Assembly: GCA_030156945.1 (NCBI GenBank)
Contig: JASGLT010000012.1
Location: 1-47,607, forward strand
DNA: 47,607 bases
Source: Thermococcaceae archaeon
GTDB taxonomy: Archaea > Methanobacteriota_B > Thermococci > Thermococcales > Thermococcaceae
Direction of reading: 5' to 3'
The notes beneath the pieces are model-generated. The model did not search any database, was not told the DNA's origin, and saw only the letters and a list, made by a program, of their open reading frames with translations. Shown here in pieces: positions 7,506 through 16,524 of this stretch (positions within the stretch are counted from its first letter, which is position 1; each line of letters begins with the position of its first letter). Both the position numbers and the translations under genes were made by a program.

Positions 7506-10500
7506 TCACTCCTCCCCCTTGGGGAAGGTGATTAGGAGGTAAAGGACAAATCCTGAAATCACTAGCGCCAGTCCGCTTGCCAGTCCGATTGGTGATAGAA
7601 CCCCCATGACCCCTGCGGAAAGCAACGGTGCACCGACGATTGCTCCAAAAGTTAGCCCCCTCCTCCCTTCGAGCAGGGCCCCCAGAAGGGGGATGGTGCC
7701 GAAGAGTGCTAAGGTCATTGCTAAAACCACAATCCAGTGGGAAATCTGGAGGAAATCTCTGAGCAGGAGGGAAATTAGGGCGACAATGAACGCCGATGCT
7801 CCCGTGGATGCGATTACCAGCGGTATCGTCCCCAGCCGGATCCCGTAGAGCACAGACAGTAGGAGGCCACCAGCTATCAGGGATAAAATTGCGGCCTTCA
7901 GCAGTGCATTCTGTGTAGCATCTGAGAGCTCCTTCTCTGCAACGTATCTGCCCCCGAGCATTAAGCCCTTTATTTCATCGGCTCTGTTCTCTGCTAATGC
8001 TTCCCTTACACGGTCTACGAGCTCTATGTCCGCTGAATCTTCGGTAGTCATCACAATGACCACGGAGGAGCCGTTCTGGGATATGTAACGCCCACCTCCA
8101 AGCTCTACCAGAGTCTGGAGGGGAGCATTGATTGGGATTCCGTAGGGGCTCGTGAGAGTGTAGACTCCGCTGATGCCCGGAATTTCTTTTAGATCGCCAG
8201 TGATTGAGTTTAAGAGTCCGAGTTTCGATTCCAGACTTCCATCCAGGTTCAGTATCGCGTAGAGCTCGTTTCCAGCGGGTAACTCACCTGAGATGTATCC
8301 TTCCTCTCCCGGGGCGAATGAGCTCAAAAGGAGAAGGGAAGGAGCCAGAAGGATTATTGCTATGGCAATGACTCCAACAGCCCTGCTCATGCTAAATTCT
8401 TTTAGCTCGATGTATTTTGGAGGCTCGAGCACGCTCTCGCCGCTCCTCGGCCACCAGAACAGCATTTTGTCTCCTATAAGGGCTGCTGTGGACGGAAGTA
8501 TCGTCCAAAGGGAGGCGAGGATTGTCAAAGTTGTGAAAATGCCGGAGATTCCCATCTCTCTTATAGCAGGGACGTTGTTGACCGCTAACATTCCAAAGGC
8601 TGGGATTAAAGCTCCCGCGGCAACAATGGAGACCCTCAAAGCTCCATAGCTCACGTAGGGATTTCCATCCTCGTACCCTGCAATCTTTTCCCTGAATTCC
8701 TCGAAGTACACTCCAGCGATGAGGTACCCAAGTCCCACCATCAGGGCTGCGGACAGGGATGATGGCCAGTAGCTGGTCAAGAATCTGCTCGAGAGGGCAA
8801 GTCCAAGGGAGAGCCCGGCTCCGATGCTCAGTAGGGCTGTAAGTGACTTCACGAAGGAAAACCCGGTGAGAAGGAGAAAGGCCACAAAACCCAGTATGAG
8901 AGCATAGAGCGGAACCCTCCACCCAACCGGGTCATTATAGGTATTAACGTGGTTTTCAAAGTGGAGGAGGGAAACTTCTGCTGAGGGCGAAACTCCCCTA
9001 AACTCGGCCAGCGCAAGGGTCTTGACTTTCGTCATTTCCTCCATTTCTTCAGGGGTTTCCAGAGTGCCATAGTGGTTGAGAATCACGCTCATGCTTCTGT
9101 TGTCGTTGGATTTGAGGGCCGAAATGTCCGATTCATGAGCTTTGACCAATTCCGAGTAAATAATCTCGGCGATGTTTTCAGCTTCACGGCTGTCTATTGA
9201 GTCTGGGATGTCCTTCAGTTCCCAGCCGACTTCTGACAATTTTTCCGTGGGGATGCGCACTGGAGTGCCGTAAATTATCACAGTGTCGTCCGAGATAGCT
9301 TTTTTGAAGATTTCAATTGTCATGGCTTTAAGCTCTTCAGGACTAAGGGGGTATATGTTGGGAATTTCTTCAAGGGCTTGCGAGAGGGCTCCCACAATCT
9401 GCCCAACTTGCACGGAACTTGTTTCTTCTCTGACCCATTCTGAGAAAATCTTCTTGGCGGCGTCTTCGGGTGAAGACACCTCATATAGAGCCTTTACTAT
9501 TTTGGATGAATCTTCTCCATACACTCTGGAGATTACGTCTGCGGAAATTTCAGTTATAGTGTCTTTTGAAACTTTTTCTGTGGGGGTGCTGATAATGGAA
9601 TCCACTATTGCTGAAAGGAGCTCCTCCGTTGTTTCGATTCCCCTTTGCGTCAAAAGGAGCTCTGCATCAACCTTCATCCTTTCCTTGAGAATTTCCGTTG
9701 TGTCTTCTGAGAGCACTTTTTCGACGTCTTCCGGAGAGGCTATTCCAGCGATATCAACAACCCTCACCAGAATTTCTTTTAGAGCTTCGGGGTCATCCCT
9801 CAGTCCCCCCGAGTATCCAATGCTCGTCTCATAGTCTACAACGGCAGCGGCGATTGCCTCAGAGAGGTTCGATATGGTGGGGGGCAATATCTCTTCAATC
9901 TTTTTGCTTAGAAGGCGCTTTTCGATGTCTGAAGCGGTCTCATTTCCGAGCAGCATAGCTGCAAGTTCCTTTGATGGGGGGTCCGGGAGCAGCGGTAGTA
10001 GTTTCAGAAGTGCTGAGTTTAATTCCGGGGACGCGGGGTTCTCCCCCAGGGAAATTGCTTCCTGGAGAAATGCAGAAAAAGTGCTGGCATCGACGGTACC
10101 AATGCTGGGGAGATAATAACTGCCCTCCGAGTTGCTTATCTTATTCGGCAGTTCCTCCAGAACGCTCATCGTTAGGTTATCTACGAGCTTATACACCACA
10201 CTGGAGTCGTACGAGCCAGATTTGAGTATTGTTAGATTGTTTCCGTGAGCGCTGTCTATGCTAACTACCTTCTCATAAAACAGCTCTCCAAAGCTCTCAG
10301 CAAGCATCTTCCTGAGGTCATCGCTCTGGTTTTCCACCACCCATGTAACCGTAAAGTTCGCCAGCAAAGTGTCAGTTATTCCATCGTAGCCGTACCTCCT
10401 GTAGGCGGGGAGGGTTGCATAAAAAACTGCATACAAGAAATCTTCATCCATGCCAGTTTGCACGCACACTTCCCCCGCGAGACATGGTGGCAGAACTCCT

Positions 10501-11372
10501 CTTTCGTATGCCTTGAGAGTGTTTCTCAGGAAGTTGTAGGTATACATGGAGCGGAGATAAATTATGAAGTACTCGTGTCTAATGGAGTACACATCCTCGT
10601 GAAGCTTTTCGAATGCGATTGAGGTTCTCTGAACTTTATTCTTCGTTGCGCTTAGATTTTCGTGAAGGTCGGGGTAAATCCTATCGGCGGTTTGTATGGC
10701 GCTTTTGATGTCAAGAATCGTCCGCTGAGTTGAGCTAAGGTTCTTTGAGAGCTCTTCTCTCATCTTCAGTAATTCTGGTATTGTCCCCCCCAAAGCATTG
10801 GCCAGGGGGGCAATTTGTTTGCTCTCCTCCAGATAGGTTCCGTATGTTCTGTTCGCAGAGAGTAGCGCGTTGTATATAACATGAGTGGTGTTTGCGGCAA
10901 AAACCGTGAGGTTAGTGGCGGCAATGGAGGAGTCCTCCTTTAATTGGGAAACCAAGTCGTAATACGAGAAAACTGTGAATGATGGGGGGAGCTGATTCTT
11001 AAATCTCTGGTAAGCCTCAAACGTTTCAGGATCGTTCAGGTCAACTCCCCTTATAAGAAGCAGGCCGTAATTTGAGTTTAAGTAGGGGAAATCTTCAATC
11101 AGAACCCGTTCGGCTTTAAAGGCTTGAATTTCGAGGTTTGAGTAGGGAGGTTCAATGGGTTCGGTTTCAATGGGGGCCATGTCCCCGGTACCGTTTATTA
11201 TTTGGAGCTCCTTACTACTTACTTCCTCCGGGTATTTTGTCCCAATCTCACCAATGTTTTGTTGATGCGTGGAACTCCCCGACTGGAGCAGGTTGATTGA
11301 AAGCATGCTCAGGACGAGCCATAATATCACAATGAACTTCCCCACTCGTTCAAAAAACCCTCGCTTTCCCAT
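7506..11372 (-). CDS. Very large MMPL/RND-family membrane protein
   Basis: A protein of 1288 residues. One N-terminal membrane helix (about residues 12-29) is followed by an exceptionally long extracytoplasmic region of about 800 residues, helical, partly coiled-coil and rich in Glu, Ser and Asn. Then come two blocks of membrane helices (about 865-1050 and 1130-1285), separated by a second outside loop near 1050-1130. This is the RND/MMPL topology with one loop greatly expanded. Such proteins move lipids or hydrophobic compounds. The start at 11372 follows GGTGATGAAA. It diverges from the arsR-like operon and may share its regulation. Confidence 0.78.
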   Translation of the reverse strand: MGKRGFFERVGKFIVILWLVLSMLSINLLQSGSSTHQQNIGEIGTKYPEEVSSKELQIINGTGDMAPIETEPIEPPYSNLEIQAFKAERVLIEDFPYLNSNYGLLLIRGVDLNDPETFEAYQRFKNQLPPSFTVFSYYDLVSQLKEDSSIAATNLTVFAANTTHVIYNALLSANRTYGTYLEESKQIAPLANALGGTIPELLKMREELSKNLSSTQRTILDIKSAIQTADRIYPDLHENLSATKNKVQRTSIAFEKLHEDVYSIRHEYFIIYLRSMYTYNFLRNTLKAYERGVLPPCLAGEVCVQTGMDEDFLYAVFYATLPAYRRYGYDGITDTLLANFTVTWVVENQSDDLRKMLAESFGELFYEKVVSIDSAHGNNLTILKSGSYDSSVVYKLVDNLTMSVLEELPNKISNSEGSYYLPSIGTVDASTFSAFLQEAISLGENPASPELNSALLKLLPLLPDPPSKELAAMLLGNETASDIEKRLLSKKIEEILPPTISNLSEAIAAAVVDYETSIGYSGGLRDDPEALKEILVRVVDIAGIASPEDVEKVLSEDTTEILKERMKVDAELLLTQRGIETTEELLSAIVDSIISTPTEKVSKDTITEISADVISRVYGEDSSKIVKALYEVSSPEDAAKKIFSEWVREETSSVQVGQIVGALSQALEEIPNIYPLSPEELKAMTIEIFKKAISDDTVIIYGTPVRIPTEKLSEVGWELKDIPDSIDSREAENIAEIIYSELVKAHESDISALKSNDNRSMSVILNHYGTLETPEEMEEMTKVKTLALAEFRGVSPSAEVSLLHFENHVNTYNDPVGWRVPLYALILGFVAFLLLTGFSFVKSLTALLSIGAGLSLGLALSSRFLTSYWPSSLSAALMVGLGYLIAGVYFEEFREKIAGYEDGNPYVSYGALRVSIVAAGALIPAFGMLAVNNVPAIREMGISGIFTTLTILASLWTILPSTAALIGDKMLFWWPRSGESVLEPPKYIELKEFSMSRAVGVIAIAIILLAPSLLLLSSFAPGEEGYISGELPAGNELYAILNLDGSLESKLGLLNSITGDLKEIPGISGVYTLTSPYGIPINAPLQTLVELGGGRYISQNGSSVVIVMTTEDSADIELVDRVREALAENRADEIKGLMLGGRYVAEKELSDATQNALLKAAILSLIAGGLLLSVLYGIRLGTIPLVIASTGASAFIVALISLLLRDFLQISHWIVVLAMTLALFGTIPLLGALLEGRRGLTFGAIVGAPLLSAGVMGVLSPIGLASGLALVISGFVLYLLITFPKGEE

Positions 11373-11465
11373 TTTCATCACCAGACGCCTTTGAGTATCG
11401 TTTTTTGAAGTGTTAATAACGTTTGCTGGCCAAAAGTGTGAACTCATACGTCAGTCCCAACCGAT

Positions 11466-11526
11466 AAATTTTTATATACCTATCGCGCTAGTTGAGTACA
11501 GAAAATTGTACTACAAAACTCTGTAC
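11466..11526 (+). promoter_or_regulatory. Promoter and operator of the ArsR-like operon
   Basis: A strong TATA element, AATTTTTATATACC, at about 11467-11480 predicts a start site near 11500. Exactly there is the inverted repeat GTACA-GAAAAT-TGTAC (11496-11511), and another TGTAC half-site at 11522-11526. A repressor bound here would block initiation, consistent with autoregulation by the ArsR-like protein encoded next. Confidence 0.6.
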
Positions 11527-11537
11527 CCGGTGGTAGC

Positions 11538-11948
11538 ATGGAGGACTTGAGAACCCAGCTGGAGGAGCTGAAAAAGAGGCTGGAGGTGCTTGAGGAGAGC
11601 ATTGATCCCGTTGACGAGCTAATGCTCTCTATAAAGGCCCGCCTCAAAAAGCGGCTTGAGGGAGGGGCCCTACCTGGGATAGACGAGGAAAAGGCTGCAA
11701 AAACCCTCAAGGCTCTCGCCAACCCCGACAGGATAAGGATACTAAAAATGCTGACGGAGGGGCCAATGGGATTCAAGGAGATCAAGGAGACCTTGGGAGT
11801 CGAGAGTCCGACTGTTTCTCACCACCTCAAGCTCCTCGTGAAGACTGGAATGGTGAAGAAGGGGGAGAAGTACGAGCTCTCATCTAACGGGCGTTTGTTT
11901 TTGCGCTTGCTCGAGATTATAACTGCCCTTGAGGAGGTGGAAGAATGA
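11538..11948 (+). CDS. ArsR-family HTH regulator with N-terminal coiled coil
   Basis: A 136-residue regulator. Residues 1-55 form a charged coiled coil (LEELKKRLEVLEE). A winged helix follows from about 60, with ALANPDRIRILKMLTEG and the recognition helix region SPTVSHHLKLLVKTGMV. The classic CxC metal site of arsenic sensors is absent, so the signal is probably not a metal. It starts after GGTGGT and overlaps the next gene by 4 bp (ATGA). It probably controls its own operon and perhaps the divergent MMPL gene. Confidence 0.9.
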   Translation: MEDLRTQLEELKKRLEVLEESIDPVDELMLSIKARLKKRLEGGALPGIDEEKAAKTLKALANPDRIRILKMLTEGPMGFKEIKETLGVESPTVSHHLKLLVKTGMVKKGEKYELSSNGRLFLRLLEIITALEEVEE

Positions 11949-13255
11949 TTTACGGGCTTGGTTTCCATGAAGAAAAAAGTCTCAGGTTTAAGGTCGCAGA
12001 ATACCTGAAGGCGCTCACGGCTCTATTGATAATCGTCTGGCTCTTCAAAGGGCCGCTGAAGCTTAAGGCCTACAACGACTACATGGTGTACGCGATAATC
12101 GCGCTAATCTTCGCATTCGAGCTCCTGAGCGTCGGCAAGTGGTTCGGGGTAACGATAAGCGGAATAGTCTTTGCTTTAGCTAAGGGAGCTTTCTGGACGA
12201 GTGTCTTCCTGTTCTTCGGGAAGTGGCTTGGACTTTCGGAGACGTTCACAGGCGAGAACGCAACGATAACAGCGGGCACGGCCTTCGCCTACGCGGTCGT
12301 TCTCACAATAGCGGGTCTCCTTTTATCCAAGTTCGACGAGAGAAGGGTCGATTGGAAGGTCGAGAAGAAGGCCTACGAGTTCAGTGGTGTCTCCTTCGGC
12401 GAGGTTAAGCTCAGGGGGAGCGGTAAGGCCTACCCAGTGAATTTCGGGAGGAAGCTGGTGGGCTGGATAATCGACGGCGACCTCACGGTCGAAGCAGAAA
12501 CTCCAATCGGAAAGATCACGAGAAAGCTCCTATCTCCCGTTGCGGTGTGGACTTCGGAAAAGATCGCCGAAAAGAAGACTTCCCCTGATCCAGGATTCGT
12601 CAAGAGGGCGAACGAGCTGATTAATCCCGACAGGATCTACCGTGACAAGAACAAGGCGAGCGTCGTTGACCTTGGGATAGTGAAGGTCTACGAGGGCAAC
12701 GGCTTCGAGTACGTGAAGGTGCCCTTTGTGGAGGTCATAAGCACTCCAGCGGGGGAGGAGGTGAAGGTAGGCCCCATGAGGTTCCGCGATGGCAGGAGAT
12801 GGAAGCCAAAGGGGGAGATGCTCACAATCAGGGAGCTCACCAACGGCTTCCAGCTCACCAGATTTGGTGAAAGGTTGACCATCCAGACGGAGGAGTACAC
12901 GATAGAGGTTTCCGGGGACAGGGTGACCTACAGGAGCGGCGATGAAGTGCTGAGCCTCGGCGAGACCGTTTCCCTCCGCTCGGGCGATATCTCCGTAACG
13001 GTGGGAAGGGGAAAGGCAAAGCTGAGGATAGAGGACGTTGTAATCTCGGCCCGCGACGGGACGGTGAGAATCCGCGTTGGAGGGAAAACCCACACTATTG
13101 AGAGCAGAGAGGCCTGCGACCTCGTCCTAAGGAAGGCCAAGGAGATAGTGGAGGAGCAGGGCGTTGAGATGGTTGAAGGTCTCGGCATAGACAGGGCCAA
13201 ACTCAACGCGCGCGTTAAGGATCTCATAGACGAGCTAATGAGGTACCTGGGGTGA
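11945..13255 (+). CDS. Membrane protein with large beta-rich C-terminal domain
   Basis: A 436-residue protein I cannot assign to a named family. Four hydrophobic helices lie at about residues 20-35, 46-65, 68-92 and 108-128. The remaining 300 residues are polar, mostly short beta strands with repeated valine and glycine (TVEVSGDRVTYRSGDEV, SLRSGDISVTVGRGKAKLRI). A C-terminal helix ends the protein. N-terminal helices followed by a beta domain resemble the layout of LiaF/PspC-like envelope proteins, but this is inference. It is coupled at both ends (ATGA at the start, TGATG at the stop). Confidence 0.75.
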   Translation: MIYGLGFHEEKSLRFKVAEYLKALTALLIIVWLFKGPLKLKAYNDYMVYAIIALIFAFELLSVGKWFGVTISGIVFALAKGAFWTSVFLFFGKWLGLSETFTGENATITAGTAFAYAVVLTIAGLLLSKFDERRVDWKVEKKAYEFSGVSFGEVKLRGSGKAYPVNFGRKLVGWIIDGDLTVEAETPIGKITRKLLSPVAVWTSEKIAEKKTSPDPGFVKRANELINPDRIYRDKNKASVVDLGIVKVYEGNGFEYVKVPFVEVISTPAGEEVKVGPMRFRDGRRWKPKGEMLTIRELTNGFQLTRFGERLTIQTEEYTIEVSGDRVTYRSGDEVLSLGETVSLRSGDISVTVGRGKAKLRIEDVVISARDGTVRIRVGGKTHTIESREACDLVLRKAKEIVEEQGVEMVEGLGIDRAKLNARVKDLIDELMRYLG

Positions 13256-13347
13256 TGGTCTTGGAGCCAGAGCGGGAGAAGCAGGAAGAGAGATATACGG
13301 GGGTCGAGAGGCCCCTCTTTGACTTTGTTTCGGAGGGGTGGCTGTGA
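13255..13347 (+). CDS. Overlapping 30-residue microprotein
   Basis: An uninterrupted 30-codon frame fills the gap between its neighbours. Its ATG overlaps the previous stop (TGATG, 13253-13257), and its stop overlaps the next start (GTGA, 13344-13347). The first half is charged (EPEREKQEERY); the second is aromatic and hydrophobic (RPLFDFVSEGWL). The exact fit suggests a real, translationally coupled gene rather than spacer. Function is unknown; it could bind the membrane protein encoded before it or the paralogues after it. It could also be only a translational bridge. Confidence 0.55.
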   Translation: MVLEPEREKQEERYTGVERPLFDFVSEGWL

Positions 13348-14012
13348 GGTTTGAGGGTGTTGAAGAGGTCTGGATGAAGCTCGTGGATGTTGACCTTAGA
13401 GTAACCGGCTGGGAAAAGGACTACGTGGAGCTGAACCCCGGCACGGAGAGGGCAATTAAGCTGGACTTCAAGGACGGGGAGCTCCGCGTGGACTACAAGG
13501 CAATCTGGAAGCTTAAAAAGGCCTTGAAAAGGGACAGGACGCTCGAGCCCCTCGAACTCCGCGTTCCACAGAATCTTCCCGTGTCCGTTGGGATGAAGAG
13601 GGGGAGAGTGTACGCGGAGCGAGTCCGCTTTAAGAGCCTCGCCCCAGGAGAATGCACGGCAGAACTGAGGGAATGCATCATAGGGGAGCTCATTTCGGTC
13701 GCTTCAACTGTAAAAGGCTCAGTAAACGTCCTTGAAAAGGCTTCCGCGATGGTGCTCGCGGGGACTGCCTCTCTCAGGTTTGAGAGGGTTGAAGGGAGCT
13801 TTGATGGGACGGCCATGAGCGGCATGCTGGAAATCTGCATTCCGGAGGATGGGGACGTTTCCCTGAACGTTGAGCAGAATGGGGGGGTTGTAAGTCTGGA
13901 AGGGGTTGAAGATGGGCTTTTCGAGGACGGAAAGCATCCCCTAAGGCTTGTGGCACACAATGGAGGGGTTGTTAAGGTAAAGGTCTGTGGAAGTGATGAC
14001 CATGATCTTTGA
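13344..14012 (+). CDS. DUF4097/toastrack-like beta protein, first paralogue
   Basis: A 222-residue soluble-looking protein paralogous to the next gene: MRFEGVEEVWMKLVDVDLRV aligns with the start of its neighbour, and WEKDYVEL matches WENDHVEL. The body has repeated short strands but fewer VNG motifs than the paralogue. GTG at 13344 is chosen over GTG at 13338 from this alignment and the GGAGGGGTG site. Related DUF4097 domains occur in LiaG and other envelope-stress proteins; assignment rests on the repeat pattern. No signal peptide is seen. It overlaps the next gene by about 11 bp. Confidence 0.72.
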   Translation: MRFEGVEEVWMKLVDVDLRVTGWEKDYVELNPGTERAIKLDFKDGELRVDYKAIWKLKKALKRDRTLEPLELRVPQNLPVSVGMKRGRVYAERVRFKSLAPGECTAELRECIIGELISVASTVKGSVNVLEKASAMVLAGTASLRFERVEGSFDGTAMSGMLEICIPEDGDVSLNVEQNGGVVSLEGVEDGLFEDGKHPLRLVAHNGGVVKVKVCGSDDHDL

Positions 14013-14655
14013 AAACGTGAAGATGGTTGAGATATCCGCCGTGAACGGCCGGCTTGATATCGAGGGTTGGGAGAACGACCACGTGGAATTAAGCTATACC
14101 ATACACGGGGAGGCCGAAGTGGAAGTCGAGCAGAAAGGGGAGAGGCTCGTCATCAGGGAGGAGCCGAAGAAGAGGTTCTTCAACCTTCTCGGGAAAAGCG
14201 GCTGGGCCGAGATTGCCGTGAAGGTGCCGAGGAAAGCCACCGTTAGGGCCTCCACCGTGAACGGCGAGATAAGGGCAAAAAACGTCTCCTTCGAGAAGGT
14301 CTCCACGGTTAACGGCAGGATAGAGCTTGAAAACTGTGAGGCGGGGGAGATAAGCAATGTGAACGGGAGGGTAAGGGCCCACTTAACGCTCGCAAAATCC
14401 TTGAAGGCTGGCAGCGTCAACGGCCCGATCGAGCTTGAGATAGAGGAGCTTGAGGGAAACGCAAAGATAAGCACCGTGAACGGGAGCATTACCCTTGTCC
14501 TCTCCGACTTCTGCGACGCGAGGATAAAAGCGAGCCGAGTGAATGGAGCTATAACCTTCGAGGGCATTGACCCCGAGAACCCGGTCATCGGCACGGGCGA
14601 GTTCGAAGTTAAGGTCAGCACGGTGAACGGGAGCGTGGTGGTAAGGAGGGTCTAG
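14002..14655 (+). CDS. DUF4097-like protein with VNG strand repeats
   Basis: A 217-residue protein built from short repeats, each ending in a turn: SAVNGRL, STVNGEI, STVNGRI, NVNGRV, SVNGPI, STVNGSI, RVNGAI and STVNGSV. That pattern is typical of DUF4097-type beta-helix or toastrack domains. These domains often accompany membrane-stress proteins and may act as scaffolds. The ATG at 14002 follows AAGTGATG and aligns with the paralogue start; an upstream ATG at 13996 is possible. It lacks a signal peptide and is last in a tightly overlapping run. Confidence 0.8.
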   Translation: MIFENVKMVEISAVNGRLDIEGWENDHVELSYTIHGEAEVEVEQKGERLVIREEPKKRFFNLLGKSGWAEIAVKVPRKATVRASTVNGEIRAKNVSFEKVSTVNGRIELENCEAGEISNVNGRVRAHLTLAKSLKAGSVNGPIELEIEELEGNAKISTVNGSITLVLSDFCDARIKASRVNGAITFEGIDPENPVIGTGEFEVKVSTVNGSVVVRRV

Positions 14656-14742
14656 CTTTCTTTTTTGCTCACTTCTGCGCGGAAGGTAGAAGGGGAGTGA
14701 GCAGGCAAGAGTCATTAGCAGGTGGGGAAAGGGGGAGAGACC
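14656..14742 (+). terminator. Possible T-rich terminator between DUF4097 gene and MFS gene
   Basis: A run CTTTCTTTTTT at about 14656-14666 follows the stop codon at once. Archaeal termination often occurs at such T runs. The MFS gene starts 77 bp further on, so read-through or partial termination is possible. No clear TATA element was seen for a separate MFS promoter. Confidence 0.35.
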
Positions 14743-16008
14743 ATGAGATTCAACAGGGACTTCTGGCTTTTCGCGGTGGGACGCTTTGTTTCCCAACTCG
14801 GCTGGGCGGTGCAGGATGTGGCCTTACCGCTCTACGTGCTGGATCAGACGAAGAGCGGCTCTATGATGAGCCTTTTCATAATAGCGGAGATACTCCCTAG
14901 GGCGCTCCTCTCGCCGATTGCGGGTGTCGTTGGGGACCGCTACAACAGGAAAAACCTAATGGTGTGGTTAGACATAGTCAGGGGCCTTCTCCTCTTCGCG
15001 GTCATCGGCTTCGGGCTTCTCGGCATCAGGGAGCTTTTAGTTGTACAGATTCTCATGAGCATCATGGGGACGTTCTTCGGCGCCGCTACGGGGGCCATGT
15101 ATCCTGACTTGGTCAGCGAGGAGGAGCTTGCCTCCGCCAACTCCCTCCTCCAGAGCTTTGGAGTTGTGGCGAGAATAATCGGCCCGGCCCTCGGCGGAAT
15201 AATCTACGCCTTCGGCGGGATTAAGCTGGCCATTCTAATCAACGCAGTCAGCTTCTTCGGCTCCGGTCTTTTCGAGGCGTTCATTCGTTACGAGTGGACA
15301 TCAAGAAAAATAGAGTCCCTCGGCGAGGTCGTTGAAGACCTTAGGGAAGGCGTTAACTTCCTCCGCTCGAGCACCTACCTCAAGGTGCTCCTCAGCTACG
15401 CCCTCTTCATAAACTTCCTCCTCAACCCTGTCTTTGCAGTTGCCCTCCCCTACGTCTACAGGGTGGAGCTGGCCTTCTCGAGCCAGTGGTTCGGCTTCCT
15501 CCAGACGGCGTTCATGGTGGGCATGCTCGCTGGAAACGTCCTCATAATGGCAAAGCTCGGCAATAAGGCGGAAAACTTCCTGTTCAAGGGCCTTTTCGTC
15601 CAGCTCGGCCTCGTGCTCGTGCTGGCGTTCCTCATATCACCTCTGGTTACCTTAAGTACCGGAGAGCTCTTCGCCATCTTCATGACGCTCAACGTCGTGG
15701 ACGGGGTGTTCAACGCGCTCATCAACGTGCCCATAGTCACGAAAGTCCAGAGGGCAATACCGAGCGAGCTCAGGGGGAGGATATTCTCCGTCTTCGACCT
15801 CATAGTGGGGGCGATGATACCAATTGGAATGGCCGTGGTTGGCACAGCCCTCGATTATGTCCCGGCCTGGGTGATGTTTCTAGTTTCCGGAACGCTCGGC
15901 ATTACAGTGACGGTCTACTACTACCTCCGCTATGGGACAATACTGGAAGAGGGCTCAGTGGTAGAAAAGAACATCCCGGAAAAAGCAAAAATAGCAGAAG
16001 CGGCCTGA
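14743..16008 (+). CDS. MFS transporter
   Basis: A 421-residue major facilitator with about twelve helices. It begins MRFNRDFWLFAVGRFVSQLG and has the cytoplasmic loop signature GVVGDRYNRKNLMVW between helices 2 and 3. The pattern resembles the MFS_3/enterobactin-exporter-like (EntS) group, often drug or siderophore exporters. The ATG at 14743 follows GGGGGAGAG; a GTG at 14722 is less likely. It lies downstream of the toastrack-like genes on the same strand and may belong to that operon. Confidence 0.88.
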   Translation: MRFNRDFWLFAVGRFVSQLGWAVQDVALPLYVLDQTKSGSMMSLFIIAEILPRALLSPIAGVVGDRYNRKNLMVWLDIVRGLLLFAVIGFGLLGIRELLVVQILMSIMGTFFGAATGAMYPDLVSEEELASANSLLQSFGVVARIIGPALGGIIYAFGGIKLAILINAVSFFGSGLFEAFIRYEWTSRKIESLGEVVEDLREGVNFLRSSTYLKVLLSYALFINFLLNPVFAVALPYVYRVELAFSSQWFGFLQTAFMVGMLAGNVLIMAKLGNKAENFLFKGLFVQLGLVLVLAFLISPLVTLSTGELFAIFMTLNVVDGVFNALINVPIVTKVQRAIPSELRGRIFSVFDLIVGAMIPIGMAVVGTALDYVPAWVMFLVSGTLGITVTVYYYLRYGTILEEGSVVEKNIPEKAKIAEAA

Positions 16009-16524
16009 TCAGCCCACTTTTTTTATCTTCCCCTCTCTCTTCTCAATCGCCCTTGCCATTATGTAGAGCAGATCGCTGAGCCTGTTAAGGTAGACGAGTG
16101 CGTTCTGGCCGAACCCATAGTCAAGGACGAGCTTCGCAACTCTCCTCTCAGCCCTCCTAGCTATTGTCCTGCAGACATCGAGCTTGGCGCTGGCTATTGT
16201 AGAACCAGGCAGGACGAAGGACTTAAGCTGGACTTCTTCCTCGTATTTATGGATGAGCCCTTCGAGCCACTTCACATCTTCCTCGCCGACCTTCGCGTAT
16301 TTGCCCTTGCTCGCCAGCTCGGCCATGAGGTCGTAGAGCTGAACCTGGACTCTCTCAAGGATTTCGACCATCTCCTCCGGAACGTGGTGCTTCGCCTCAC
16401 CAATAAAGCTGTCCAGCTCGTCTATCGTCCCGTTGGCTTCCATAATCGGCGAGAACTTGGCCACGCGGTCGCCTGTGAAGAGGCCTGTCAGGCCTTTGTC
16501 TCCGGTTTTTGTGGTAATGGACAT
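16009..16524 (-). CDS. Cob(I)alamin adenosyltransferase, PduO type
   Basis: A 171-residue enzyme that transfers the adenosyl group of ATP to cob(I)alamin to form coenzyme B12. Family signatures are TKTGDKGLTGLFTGDRV at the N-terminus (ATP binding), NGTIDELDSFIGEAK, and the C-terminal RRAERRV with LVYLNRLSDLLYIMAR. The ATG follows GGTGGTCAAA; the longer upstream frame is not supported. It is convergent with the MFS gene, whose stop abuts. Confidence 0.94.
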   Translation of the reverse strand: MSITTKTGDKGLTGLFTGDRVAKFSPIMEANGTIDELDSFIGEAKHHVPEEMVEILERVQVQLYDLMAELASKGKYAKVGEEDVKWLEGLIHKYEEEVQLKSFVLPGSTIASAKLDVCRTIARRAERRVAKLVLDYGFGQNALVYLNRLSDLLYIMARAIEKREGKIKKVG

